This document shows, one piece after another, positions 51,293-61,431 of a stretch of DNA of 64,000 nt; the first letter of the stretch is position 1; each line of letters begins with the position of its first letter. The notes below the pieces were generated by a model. The model did no database searches, was not told the DNA's origin, and worked only from the letters and a program-made list of their open reading frames with translations. Source of the DNA: Tritrichomonas foetus (Eukaryota > Parabasalia > Tritrichomonadida > Tritrichomonadidae); assembly GCA_001839685.1 (NCBI GenBank), contig MLAK01000668.1, positions 1 through 64,000 of the forward strand, written 5' to 3'. The translations under genes and the position numbers were made by a program.

Positions 51293-52287
51293 ATGTCTAC
51301 TAATATCATTGAAAAATATTTACAAAACTCAATCACCATCCCCAAAGATTCTCAGCGACTTAAATTCATATTCCAATTGGTGATATTGATTTCGTCATTC
51401 TAAATTTACCAAAAGATTCTGATATTTCTAATATTTTAAGAACATTAACAAAACTCTTTTTAAAATCAAAAATGATTTCTAACTATAAAATAATTGATAA
51501 TGCTAATGTTCCAATAATTAAACTGTTAGAATGACCCTTTGGATTCAGTATTGATATATGTGCTTTGAATAATCATCGTGCAATGAATATTTCTCGTGTC
51601 CGAAAAAGTTTTAACTTATTCTCCACTTTTAAAGCCAATTTAAATGTTTATGAAACTTTTCATATATGGAATAAAATCTATGATCCTTCAAATGGTGGTA
51701 TTGGCTCAAATCTTTTAATTAATTTTGTTTTATTTGGTTTTCAATCACGTCCTGATTTATCAGGTAATGCAGGAAGAATGTTTTTTTTTTTNNNNNNNNN
51801 NNNNNNNNNNNNNNNNNNNNNNNNNNNNNNNNNNNNNNNNNNNNNNNNNNNNNNNNNNNNNNNNNNNNNNNNNNNNNNNNNNNNNNNNNNNNNNNNNNNN
51901 NNNNNNNNNNNNNNNNNNNNNNNNNNNNNNNNNNNNNNNNNNNNNNNNNNNNNNNNNNNNNNNNNNNNNNNNNNNNNNNNNNNNNNNNNNNNNNNNNNNN
52001 NNNNNNNNNNNNNNNNNNNNNNNNNNNNNNNNNNNNNNNNNNNNNNNNNNNNNNNNNNNNNNNNNNNNNNNNNNNNNNNNNNNNNNNNNNNNNNNNNNNN
52101 NNNNNNNNNNNNNNNNNNNNNNNNNNNNNNNNNNNNNNNNNNNNNNNNNNNNNNNNNNNNNNNNNNNNNNNNNNNNNNNNNNNNNNNNNNNNNNNNNNNN
52201 NNNNNNNNNNNNNNNNNNNNNNNNCTGTTTATGCAAGCCATTTCTCACAACATCAAATATAAGGATCGAAAAATGTTCACAGAGCAC
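51293..52287 (+). pseudogene. TRF4/PAPD5-like nucleotidyltransferase pseudogene, spanning an assembly gap
   Basis: ATG 51293 begins MSTNIIEKYLQNSITIPKDS. After a frame change the sequence has GDIDFVILNLP (the D-x-D of the nucleotidyltransferase), ISNILRTLTKLFLKS, NANVPIIKLLE, a TGA, then FGFSIDICALNNHRAM and NGGIGSNLLINFVLFGFQS, in the order of TRF4-type poly(A) polymerases (VPIIKF, vDISFN, GGIGSY). The GSFxTG motif that should precede D-x-D is missing. After the N gap, AISHNIKYKDRKMF fits the C-terminal end of such proteins. A frameshift, an internal stop and the lost catalytic GS motif indicate a dead copy of a noncanonical poly(A) polymerase. Confidence 0.65.
51792..52224. other. Assembly gap, 433 N
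   Basis: N run inside the TRF4-like pseudogene; it follows a T11 run. The gap length is probably an estimate. Sequence here is unknown. Confidence 0.95.
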
Positions 52288-52299
52288 TGATGTATGAAC

Positions 52300-53088
52300 A
52301 TTTGTAATTATTTCACATCCATTTTTTCATTAAATTTTATCGCTATTTATTACTAGATGCAAATAGAAATCCAAACTGGTGATGAATGGATATCCATTAT
52401 ATAAATATAAATAAATTATATATCATTTGTGAATGATAGGCCAGCCTATGCAGCTGCAACAACTCAACACTTAGAAATGATGAAATTCGAACAGAACATT
52501 TTACATTCGAAGAATAAGTCTAATTATAATGTAGGTAAAAGTTAAGGATAAAATGGTGATGCTTTGTTATGTTCCGTCGAATTCAACAATGATTCCGTGA
52601 AGGCAAAGATAATGAAGTTAGTATTGAATGCGATGAAATTAACAAGTGAAAATGAATCAGGCGGATAATATGGTAAATATGTTTTGTTTGGTGTAATAAA
52701 ATTTCCATTAGAAGATATCATAAACAAAGTAAATAACGAATTATGTTCTATATTGATGTCTTGATCGAGCAATTTCAATTGTTCAATTTGATTATCAAGG
52801 TTCAACATTAATTCTTCTATTCGAGAATATTTCATATCTTATCCAGATAATGTTATATCTTGGTTGGCCATTTTCTTGGGGCTGGTAACCTGGTGCTGTT
52901 CTTTGGATTTTTCAAAATATATTTGATTACTATTTATATACTAATGATGAAAAAATATTGTAAGAATTAATTTATACAATGATGAAAGAATGTACTGTCT
53001 TTTATGATCAGATTATAGTTGAAGATAGAACAGGAAAATTAGTTTCTTCGCCAACTTCTTCACATGAACATGGACCTCAAACGAAAAT
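52300..53088 (+). other. Decayed AT-rich sequence with coding-like scraps
   Basis: Short stretches read as protein in changing frames: MQIEIQTGDEWISII at 52358 onward, and FVNDRPAYAAATTQHLEMMK near 52430-52490. None could be assigned to a family. A minus-strand ORF of 97 aa (52542-52835, MKYSRIEELMLNLDN) starts at a real ATG but has no supporting feature. Confidence 0.35.
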
Positions 53089-53835
53089 GTTTACGAACAA
53101 GATTGAATTTAGCAACATTATCATATTCCAATTAAATATTCACGGCATTTAAATGTTGATTACGATTTAATTACAAAATGGTCTTAAAGATTTGAACGTT
53201 TTAATCCTGTAGCAAATTAAAGAAATAATATCATGAAACAACTCTTAGAAATCAAATCATCATCAAATAACACATTATTAGGGTTTTATACAGGTGATTT
53301 AATTAAAGTTGATACTATAGAATGGATTACTACTGCAATTATTTCATTAAAAGACAGAGGCGATGGAGAATGGGTATGAACAGGAGATGGAAATCATGAA
53401 CATCAATTAATTACATCGTGATTTGAGAATGGTATTTGCCATAGTTTATGAGATACTCATCACCATTCCAAACTGATGGTAATTTTAGCGCAATTGGATA
53501 TATCAATCTTTTACATTCATGACTTGATATCTGGAATCAAAGTCCATTTGATGGTTTTATTGCTTGTGGTTAAAGGTTGGATATGATTGTAGTGAGCATA
53601 AAGCTACAGAAATTCGTCTTTCATAACGCATTAGATAGTGAACGTATTAATCAACATGATGGTATTGCATTTTCCACAATTATAAACAATAAAAACGAAG
53701 TCATATGTTTCGAATTAATACTGAAAACAAAATCTCATTTTCCGGTGTTTCCGACGAAAATTACATAATCACTGGATTCATCAGGAACTCCTTCACCATG
53801 CATTAACCATGACTAATTCATTTGATTTGGCGTTT
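53089..53835 (+). pseudogene. Unidentified protein remnant with many in-frame stops
   Basis: One frame reads YHIPIKYSRHLNVDYDLITK, TAA, RFERFNPVAN, TAA, then from 53233 MKQLLEIKSSSNNTLLGF, then TGDLIKVDTIEWITTAI, DRGDGEWV, TGA, TGDGNHEHQLITS, TGA, FENGICHSL, TGA. A frame shift leads to FQTDGNFSAIGYINLLHS, TGA, LDIWNQSPFDGFIACG, TAA. A third frame holds LDSERINQHDGIAFSTI and, after it, WIHQELLHHALTMTNSFDLA. The residue mix is clearly that of a protein, but I do not recognise it. Shifts and stops show it is dead. Confidence 0.5.
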
Positions 53836-53842
53836 CTATGTC

Positions 53843-54175
53843 AGTGATTTATAAACAGAATATATGAAAAAAGGAACCCTTTAGATGATACTCGATCATG
53901 GAATGCCGAAAAATCAATTTAAATCAATGATAACTAAATTGAATGCCGAAATTTATCAAAATGCGCCCAAAGAATGTAACTTTACAATAAATTTAATGTA
54001 GTTTGATCGGCATTCATGATGAATTCTTTACATAAAAACAAAAGTTATTCATCGTGATTTAATGTCAGTCAATGTTTTTCTTGATGATAATTATTTTCCA
54101 AAAGTGGTTGATTTGGTTCAGAATGGTCTTTTTGGAAGAAATGACTCTAATAACACGACAATAAAGATAAATGTA
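53843..54175 (+). pseudogene. TKL-type protein kinase pseudogene fragment
   Basis: TEYMKKGTL with a TAG, then MILDHGMPKN, corresponds to the hinge and helix D of trichomonad TKL kinases (EYMxNGTLxDML). After a gap, MMNSLHKNK, then (frame change) VIHRDLMSVNVFLDDNYFPK, with the His-Arg-Asp at 54050-54058, is the catalytic loop (family form HRDLKSLNVLLD). VVDLVQNG follows, where the family has DFG-L. The HRD Lys is Met and DFG has become DLV, so it would be inactive even if joined. Stops TAA and TAG precede and divide it. Confidence 0.75.
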
Positions 54176-55637
54176 ACTTCACGCAAATTCATGAATACCA
54201 AAATCATGATTTTTCTTTTGTACAATAATTTTTGGTTATTCTTTATCAATGTAATATGATCTAGAAGGAAATCATGGCATTGATTGCTAATAATCTTCGT
54301 GATACAAAACTACATCTGACATTAAGAATCATAGTAATTGCACAAGGAACAGATAATAACTCAAAATCAAAACTTTATGTTCTTATTCTTAAACTTCTCA
54401 AAAATAAGATGTCAAGAAATTCGATTAATAAGAAATGACAAAATAAACAAGTTTCTTCCCAGCTCTGCAAACAATAAAATAATAATTATTTGATGAAACA
54501 ACAGATCTGATTATCGATATTATAAAAAATCTCCTCGACAGAAGCACAATTGAATTTTTCTGGATATTTTTTTATTGAAATTTAACTGAATCTTTTTTAG
54601 TTTGTTTGTTTTGTTTGTTTAGCTCGTACGTAAGCAACTTGTATTTAGTTTGTTAAACTTTCTTGGGATTTCAAGATTAAGAAGACAAATCATTAATTAA
54701 TTAATGATCGAATTTGATATCTATCTAAATTTATAGGCAAAAGCAATGAAAAATATTTTTCTGATGGAATTAATGTTATTGATCATTTTCTTCGTATTAA
54801 AGTTGGAATTTCTTTCGTTCGAAAATTTCTATACATTCCGTAATCATATAAAATAAATTGAATGTAGTAAAAAAATAATCACAATTCAAAAAGTTCTCTC
54901 AATTTTTATTTTGAATGATACTATTGAAACATATTTTGAGTGCTTTTTGATCGGTGAGACTACATCCTTAACAATGTGAATTCCTCATTCCAAGTTTCAA
55001 TCAAGAAATAACGAACTTTTTTTTTGAATAATTCTATGCCTTTGAATTTTTTTTTGTGATCTCCTCCTCACTTTTTTTTGATTGTTATCGCAACAACGAA
55101 TACTGGAGGGATATTTAATTTTTCCCCAAGTATGAATACCATTTTCAATTATCGCCTAAATTTGAATTAATATCCTGGATATTGAATGAAATCAATATTT
55201 TGAAATCGCTTTGATTTTCACTTCATCACTTCATCGAACAGAAAACAAAAGTGTATAAAATTGTATAAAAACATCATTTTCCTGCAAAAAATAAATAATA
55301 AAAATTTCCATTCTCAGTCAAGAATTTCACACAACATCCATTGAATTCACTTTTTCAGATAAAAATAAATCCGAAAAGAAAAATTCAAATTTTTTTAAAG
55401 TCATTTCTTTTTTTTTACAAATTGATTTCGGACAAACTCAATAATATTTTGACATATTCAAAAAGTTTATTACTTTTGAAATAATTGATCAATATTCTCG
55501 ATAGATTCTCATACAAAAAGTTTTAAAAATTTATTGCGTTATCAAAAAGTTCATAAGTTTGAATTATAGATGATTAAAAAATAGGTGAAAAGCTCTCGAA
55601 AAATTTCAATATCAGAGATTGGTTCGATGATATCAAT
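54176..55637. other. Intergenic region with repeated ATTCAAAAAGTT motifs
   Basis: The first 80 bases may be further kinase relic. The rest is non-coding. ATTCAAAAAGTT occurs at 54884-54895 and 55456-55467, with ATCAAAAAGTTC at 55541-55552 and a related TACAAAAAGTTT near 55512, all within 800 bp upstream of the next gene. Confidence 0.5.
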
Positions 55638-55648
55638 TCACTTCATTT
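55638..55648 (+). promoter_or_regulatory. Paired initiator-like elements before the 1843-aa gene
   Basis: TTCACTTCATTTTT contains TCACTT (55638-55643) and TCATTT (55643-55648), both matching TCA-Y-T-W. A+1 would be 55640 or 55645, 29-34 nt before the ATG at 55674. Confidence 0.4.
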
Positions 55649-55673
55649 TTTATTTTTAAAATTCCTCCCAAAA

Positions 55674-58600
55674 ATGTCAACAATTGATTGGAAAACTATA
55701 AAGCCTGATACAGTCGAGACAATCCGCCACATTCCTCATCAATATATCCAAGCTCTTGTTCAACTCAACCTCTGGGAAAAGTTCACAGAAGCATTTTATG
55801 ATGATGATTTGACACGATTAGCGACTGACGCTTTACTCAAACCGAAAGTTCGTAAAAATTTACTCAAAGATTTCAGCGAAGAGAAAATTATCCACTTTTT
55901 GGATACAGTCACTCCAGCAATCCGCCGTCATTTACTTCATATCCTCATCGAGCAAGCGGACACTGTTCCAGTGTCAGTACAAGTTGGCGATAACTTATAC
56001 AAGAATATGGATAAGCATTTGTGGGTTTACCACTTCAGCCATGAGGTTTTCTCATTATTGCCAATCGAAACCCTCCGCGTGGCTTTCAGGGCCAGAATCA
56101 AGATCGGCCATGCTAAGACAGATGTCATGCTCTTCAAATATGCAGCAGACCCTTCAAATAGCTACGATAAGAAGAAATTCGATAAAACCAATTATTGCTT
56201 CCTTCAAGCCCACCACTTTGCGCCACAGAGGTACCTTGCAAAGAGGAAAGCATTTGCAGAGCTCATCGCCGACCTGCTGATTGAGGGATTGAATGGATAT
56301 GCAAAGAAGAAGAGGAAGTATATTCAGTTCGTTCTTGTTCCATTCACTCAAGTGTTCTTCCAATTCCACGAAATTTGGGGAAGTAACAAAGCCATAATCA
56401 AGCGTGTGAATGAAGCTTACATGAAATTCCCATTCCACCTCACTAAAAAGTTCAATTTTGTCAACCTCATTACATGCAACAGCACATATGATAGTTACTT
56501 CCAATTCCATGAGATTATTAAGTATGGAATCCTTTCTCAAGATGATATCATCATGAAGCTCATTCCAAAAGTGTTCAAATTCGAGTTCGAACTTCCACTC
56601 GAAAAAACACGTTGTTTGAAGCAGATCATCAGCAACATTATCTACGTGGCTAATGTTTCAACTATCCACTTCTACAGATCACTTGTAACTATTTCTGAAA
56701 CACAGAAGGATCATCCACTTGCATTCATCTGGCCAAACTTAATGAAACTCTCCAAAGAATACTTCACAAAAGAATTCAATGATGGAAATTATCACTTTTT
56801 GAATCAACTCGCTAGAAAGCTCACAACAAATTCCCACGAGGAAGCCATTCAATACCAGTCTAATCAGTTCACCTTCACATACGATTTCATCATGAATCTT
56901 TTCAATGACTTAATTCGTCATACAATTGACAATAAGGAAGCTATCGTTAAAGAATCACCAGAAAAGTACACAAGACATATGACTGCTATTTTCACCGCTC
57001 TTATTCTTGAACGCAGGTGGAAAGATGACTTGAATTTGTGCTTCAATGTCATGAATACTCCTTTCTTCTACTTGAAACCAGAACTCCGTGATGAAATTCT
57101 GACCGAAATGATGTGCGATCCAACAGGAAAGAAGAATTTATCAGTTGAACTAACAAAAGAAGTTTCAACAGTTTCATTAACGCTTTCTCTCTTGTTTGAT
57201 GACCTTAAGAAACTTGTTGGAGCTATTGCACGCAATAAACTCAACGCAACAGATGATTTTGGTTTCCAAGCAGCAATCTCAGTTAACTTCCCACCATCAC
57301 TTACCCAACTTTCAAGAAAAGTTGAAGAATATAAAGGAAGAGTTCATATTTTTGAGCGTTTCCTCCTTCCAATGCTTCGTCACAAGAATATCGCAATCGC
57401 AAGGAAGGCTTACCAGCTTTATAAAACATTCGTCAACAAAGTTTTGTTCACTGCCGCAAGACTCAACAATGACAGCCTATTTGAAGCTGCAAGCCAATGC
57501 CATTATCGTCTATGCAGGTTCCTCAGTTCAAAAGTTCATGCCAACTTACAAAGCTTTGTCATTCATGAATTCACAACAACAGTTGTAACTCCACAATCTG
57601 TTTATGCTGGTCTTAAATCCAACAAAGACTATGCAACATTCGTTTTTGACAATTTAATCTCGAAATTCCCATTCACCACAGATTACGTGAAAGTAACTAT
57701 GCTTCCAATACTTCACACACTCCTTCATGCATCATACAGCACTGCATTTCCAGGAATTGGCGAAGTGTGTGGAAAATTAACTACAATGGTTGTTACACGA
57801 CTCTTTAATGAAATGCCAGCTGCATTTGAATGTCCGAGTACTGATTCAAATCATCCATGTGATTCTGTTGTTCAATTCCCACCATCGGAAGTCAGAGTCA
57901 ATTCAATCAAAGCACTTCGAAATGCACAAGGATCACTTCTCTTCCCAGAGAAACTCGTTACACGCATTCTTAAGAATTACCTCAAAGATAACCGAAAGAG
58001 CGTAGACAAAGTTTCTCTCACAGTTACTGGACTTTACATTGATCCAAAGCTTCTTACACCAGAACTAGTAAAATCATTTAGATCAATCGAAATCTCAGCA
58101 GGTTCAGAACCATTCTTGGCAGTCGTTAATTGCTTGAAGGAGAAAATCGCTCAATATCGTTCCGAAATGTACAAGAGACCAACAACTCGTCTCATTGAAC
58201 TATTGATCCACAAGCTTTATCATGGCGGAGGCAGACTCTTTACAAACTTATCTACTTTCAGAGATCTTCCAGTCGTTCCATTCGATTATGAACAACACAA
58301 CACAGAAAATACATACACAAAGAATGTCAATCGGTGGTTCAAGCAAACATTTACAATCAAGCACACAACTGCAGATGTTGTTAAATGCTTCTTACCAGAA
58401 GATACATTCATGTATCGTCTCTTCTCCAATCCAAATCTCAACTTTACTGATGTTGATGAAGTTCTTGTTTATAAGCCACTTACTAAAGAACAAGAAGAAA
58501 AAGACAAACAAAATCCACCAAAGAAGCAACATGTTTCAGCATCAGTTACAGTATCTCCTCGTCCAGATCCATCAGTCGTTCTTCGTCTCAGAAAGAACGA

Positions 58601-61205
58601 CCAAAAGCAAAAACCAAAGAGGAAACCATGTCCAAAATGTGGTCACTTAAATCCAGCTCAAGATAAAAAACCACCTTCCAAGGTTGATCATGAAGATTGG
58701 ATGGATGTTATTTCATGGCAATTGATAAAACCATTCTTACAAGTTGATGCAGCTAAATTCTGCGAAGCAATCAAAAACGATGGTGTTTCATTATTCAACT
58801 TTGTTCAAATGCTTTACTTCTCCCTTAAAGATAACCATAAATGTGAAGAAAGCTTGAATCTTGTTTCATCACTCCTTGATTTATGCTTCAAAGATCTTCT
58901 CATTGTTGATCCAGAACCAACACAAGAAAATCCAAATCCAAAACCAACACCAACACTTTTCATGGACAACGATGGCACAATCATTGGTTCAATTCCACCA
59001 TTCGTTGTTAAAGAACCGAAACAAAGGAGAGGCGGAAGAAAACCAACAGTGAAAACATCTGGAATGCAGAAATACATGGGCACTAAAGTTCTCATTGCTT
59101 ATCTTAGTTCAATAATGTCATTGAAGTTATCTTTGAACCATATTGATACATCCATCTTCTGCAAGTCTCTCATCGAAGTCCTTTCTCTTCCACCACCAGA
59201 CATCAAGAAGAGGATTGGTGATGACAACTATTCATTCTATGCTGATCACCTTTCTTCAGGACTTCTTCGTCACCTCAACTTCGGAAAACAATTGAAGGAT
59301 CTCAAATGGGCAACATCATTTGAATCACAAACATATGAATGCTTCTTCAGGCTCTTCTCATGCGATGCAATTCATCACAACGCTCTTGAATGGATCAACC
59401 AACTTCTTCTTTCAATTTCTAATGTTGACGAAAGAAATGCAATCATTTCTTCTTTTGTTTCAGCTCTTACACAAAATTCATTCAATTACACCCTTCATGC
59501 ACGCACACGAACAGTTGCATGGTGCCTTGATACCCGTTATGTTGGTTTCCCACTTCCAAACTACTGCATTGATTACTTGAAAGCTTTAGCCCAAGATACA
59601 AAACTTCACATTGATGTCAGAAAGACAATTGCTGCAGGAAGTGTTGCCTACTTTAAGTCTCGCGCTTTGGTTGGTGCTGGAACTGAACAATTTGATGAAC
59701 TTTTCGAAATTCTGAAGAAGATTTACGATACATCAAAGAACAACATGGCTCCAACGTTCTGCCAACTTGTTCGTCCCAAATATTGCGAAAACCTTGCGAA
59801 CGAATCACCACTCTATAGAGCCCTCATGCCAGCAGACTCACGTCCAGAATCATACCTTACACCACAAAACTTTGGACGTCTTTCAATGCCACACACTGGT
59901 GCATGGAAAGAACCACATGAAAGGTTTGTTTCATCATTCATTGGTGCTTCACTTCTTTCTAAAGATGAAAACGTTCTTCAACTTGCCATCCAAGTTCTCA
60001 CTAAACTCCACATACGTGGTGGTGAAACAGCCCACAAAATTGCACCATTCATCACTGCTGCATTCAAAGAATTCAACGTTCTTCTTCCATCAGCAATTTT
60101 GATCAACTTTATGTTCAATTTCTGCTTACAAGCGCCACATACAACATTCGAAGGTCTTATTGATGGATTTGTTTCAATTTTCACAAAGACTCGTACAGTC
60201 CTCGATGAAATTAACAATGCACAAATGAAGCTCTTCTGGACATTCGACAACAACTTCAGACAAAACATGTATGAACCAATCAACAAGATCTGTGGTATCT
60301 TTATTGGCTGTCTCGAAAATGTTATCCATGAAAAGAAGGATAAAGAAGACTTCTCAGTTATTTGTGGCATTTCCAAACGCATCCTTGCTGCTTTGGACGG
60401 TGATAAGCCAGTTACTGCTTTTTATGATCCATTTGATAAACTTCGAAACAGCTTCGCAGTTGCTGCAGATGATGACTTAATGGCAGCACTCGCTGGAGAA
60501 CCAGGTGAAGAATCACTTATTCGTCTCCTTTCATTCGCACATCATCACACACTTACATCATGCCTTAGAATTCCATTCCCAAGCTATGCAATCCAATGTT
60601 TCCACAAGAACAACACTTCAATGACACTTAACGTCATTAAAACAATTAAGGACTGGCCACTTGATGTTGCACAAGATACCAAGCTCAACCAACAACTGAA
60701 TCAGTTGTTCAGACATCTTGTTAACACAATTGGAAAAGACAACGAAGAGTTCATCGAACTTCTTCCATCACTTTGGAAATTTGCTTGGTTCTCTGGTGGT
60801 GGTGTTTATCCAGTCCCTCATGCTTCTATGACTACTGGTGGCTTTGCATTTGGTGCTACAAAAGAAGCCGCATTTCTTAATGGAGGTGGAGGAAGAGGCC
60901 GTGGACGTGTTTTACATAAGGCTATGGCTAGGGTTCCAGCGCCATGTGCACCAATGTGTGCAATGGCTGCTCGACCAATGGAACCACCATCATTTGATCA
61001 TGCAATGATGCTTTCTAACTCATTGTGTACTCAATCTGCAGAACCGAAATTATTCGGCGCATTAGGTGCAGCAAAATGTGAGTCAATAGAAATGGAATGC
61101 TGCGCTGATGAATGCGCAGAATCAGCTCCAGAAGAAGATGGAGCTGCAACAATGGATGAAGACGAAGATGATGCAGAGACATTCGGACTTGGATTCCTCG
61201 ATTAA
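55674..61205 (+). CDS. Very large unrecognised protein (1843 aa) with CxxC motif and acidic tail
   Basis: Not recognised. About 1700 residues are Leu/Phe-rich alpha-helical repeats of the HEAT/solenoid type (for example ETIRHIPHQYIQALVQLNLW, KVTMLPILHTLLHASYSTAF, LMKLSKEYFTKEFNDGNYHF). Near residue 985 a Lys-rich stretch holds one CPKCGH motif, a half zinc ribbon (a single Cys pair, no second pair nearby), followed by a proline-rich linker with PNPKPTPT. A second Arg/Lys patch (KQRRGGRK) lies near 1122. The last 110 residues change character: a Gly/Arg run (GGGGRGRGR), a Cys/Met/Ala-rich segment (APCAPMCAMAARPMEPP), then a strongly acidic end (MDEDEDDAETFGLGFLD). Codon use is GC-rich for the window, suggesting strong expression. 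No catalytic motif or membrane segment. A large scaffold is the best inference. Confidence 0.75.
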   Translation: MSTIDWKTIKPDTVETIRHIPHQYIQALVQLNLWEKFTEAFYDDDLTRLATDALLKPKVRKNLLKDFSEEKIIHFLDTVTPAIRRHLLHILIEQADTVPVSVQVGDNLYKNMDKHLWVYHFSHEVFSLLPIETLRVAFRARIKIGHAKTDVMLFKYAADPSNSYDKKKFDKTNYCFLQAHHFAPQRYLAKRKAFAELIADLLIEGLNGYAKKKRKYIQFVLVPFTQVFFQFHEIWGSNKAIIKRVNEAYMKFPFHLTKKFNFVNLITCNSTYDSYFQFHEIIKYGILSQDDIIMKLIPKVFKFEFELPLEKTRCLKQIISNIIYVANVSTIHFYRSLVTISETQKDHPLAFIWPNLMKLSKEYFTKEFNDGNYHFLNQLARKLTTNSHEEAIQYQSNQFTFTYDFIMNLFNDLIRHTIDNKEAIVKESPEKYTRHMTAIFTALILERRWKDDLNLCFNVMNTPFFYLKPELRDEILTEMMCDPTGKKNLSVELTKEVSTVSLTLSLLFDDLKKLVGAIARNKLNATDDFGFQAAISVNFPPSLTQLSRKVEEYKGRVHIFERFLLPMLRHKNIAIARKAYQLYKTFVNKVLFTAARLNNDSLFEAASQCHYRLCRFLSSKVHANLQSFVIHEFTTTVVTPQSVYAGLKSNKDYATFVFDNLISKFPFTTDYVKVTMLPILHTLLHASYSTAFPGIGEVCGKLTTMVVTRLFNEMPAAFECPSTDSNHPCDSVVQFPPSEVRVNSIKALRNAQGSLLFPEKLVTRILKNYLKDNRKSVDKVSLTVTGLYIDPKLLTPELVKSFRSIEISAGSEPFLAVVNCLKEKIAQYRSEMYKRPTTRLIELLIHKLYHGGGRLFTNLSTFRDLPVVPFDYEQHNTENTYTKNVNRWFKQTFTIKHTTADVVKCFLPEDTFMYRLFSNPNLNFTDVDEVLVYKPLTKEQEEKDKQNPPKKQHVSASVTVSPRPDPSVVLRLRKNDQKQKPKRKPCPKCGHLNPAQDKKPPSKVDHEDWMDVISWQLIKPFLQVDAAKFCEAIKNDGVSLFNFVQMLYFSLKDNHKCEESLNLVSSLLDLCFKDLLIVDPEPTQENPNPKPTPTLFMDNDGTIIGSIPPFVVKEPKQRRGGRKPTVKTSGMQKYMGTKVLIAYLSSIMSLKLSLNHIDTSIFCKSLIEVLSLPPPDIKKRIGDDNYSFYADHLSSGLLRHLNFGKQLKDLKWATSFESQTYECFFRLFSCDAIHHNALEWINQLLLSISNVDERNAIISSFVSALTQNSFNYTLHARTRTVAWCLDTRYVGFPLPNYCIDYLKALAQDTKLHIDVRKTIAAGSVAYFKSRALVGAGTEQFDELFEILKKIYDTSKNNMAPTFCQLVRPKYCENLANESPLYRALMPADSRPESYLTPQNFGRLSMPHTGAWKEPHERFVSSFIGASLLSKDENVLQLAIQVLTKLHIRGGETAHKIAPFITAAFKEFNVLLPSAILINFMFNFCLQAPHTTFEGLIDGFVSIFTKTRTVLDEINNAQMKLFWTFDNNFRQNMYEPINKICGIFIGCLENVIHEKKDKEDFSVICGISKRILAALDGDKPVTAFYDPFDKLRNSFAVAADDDLMAALAGEPGEESLIRLLSFAHHHTLTSCLRIPFPSYAIQCFHKNNTSMTLNVIKTIKDWPLDVAQDTKLNQQLNQLFRHLVNTIGKDNEEFIELLPSLWKFAWFSGGGVYPVPHASMTTGGFAFGATKEAAFLNGGGGRGRGRVLHKAMARVPAPCAPMCAMAARPMEPPSFDHAMMLSNSLCTQSAEPKLFGALGAAKCESIEMECCADECAESAPEEDGAATMDEDEDDAETFGLGFLD

Positions 61206-61431
61206 ATAATTTAGAGGATACTTCAATAATTAATTATAATTTTCTGTCATGATATTTTTTTTAATTATGGAGGAGTAAAAAAATCTTTTCAAATTCTAAT
61301 TTTTATTTAATTAGCTAGATTTAGTTATCAATAATAACAATTAATGTTAAATCAAAGAATAGTGTTTATAATGGTAAAAAAGTTTTCATAACTGTTTTTG
61401 CTGATAGATAAACTGTGTAGAAATATATTGA

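Noticed and set aside
52542..52835. A 97-aa minus-strand ORF in the graveyard
   Set aside because: It starts with ATG but has no recognisable domain, no initiator, and lies among decayed sequences.
53233..53570. Use of TGA as Trp, as in mycoplasmas, which live in trichomonads
   Set aside because: TGA falls where Trp would fit, but TAA also occurs in the same frame, frame shifts are present, and flanking remnants are eukaryotic families. All intact genes here use the standard code.
50855..54971. 14-bp inverted repeat (TTAAGGATGTAGTC at 50855-50868 and its complement at 54958-54971) as terminal repeats of a mobile element around the graveyard
   Set aside because: Exact 14-mers are expected by chance in 64 kb of AT-rich DNA, the flanks match only loosely, and no transposase or target-site duplication is seen.
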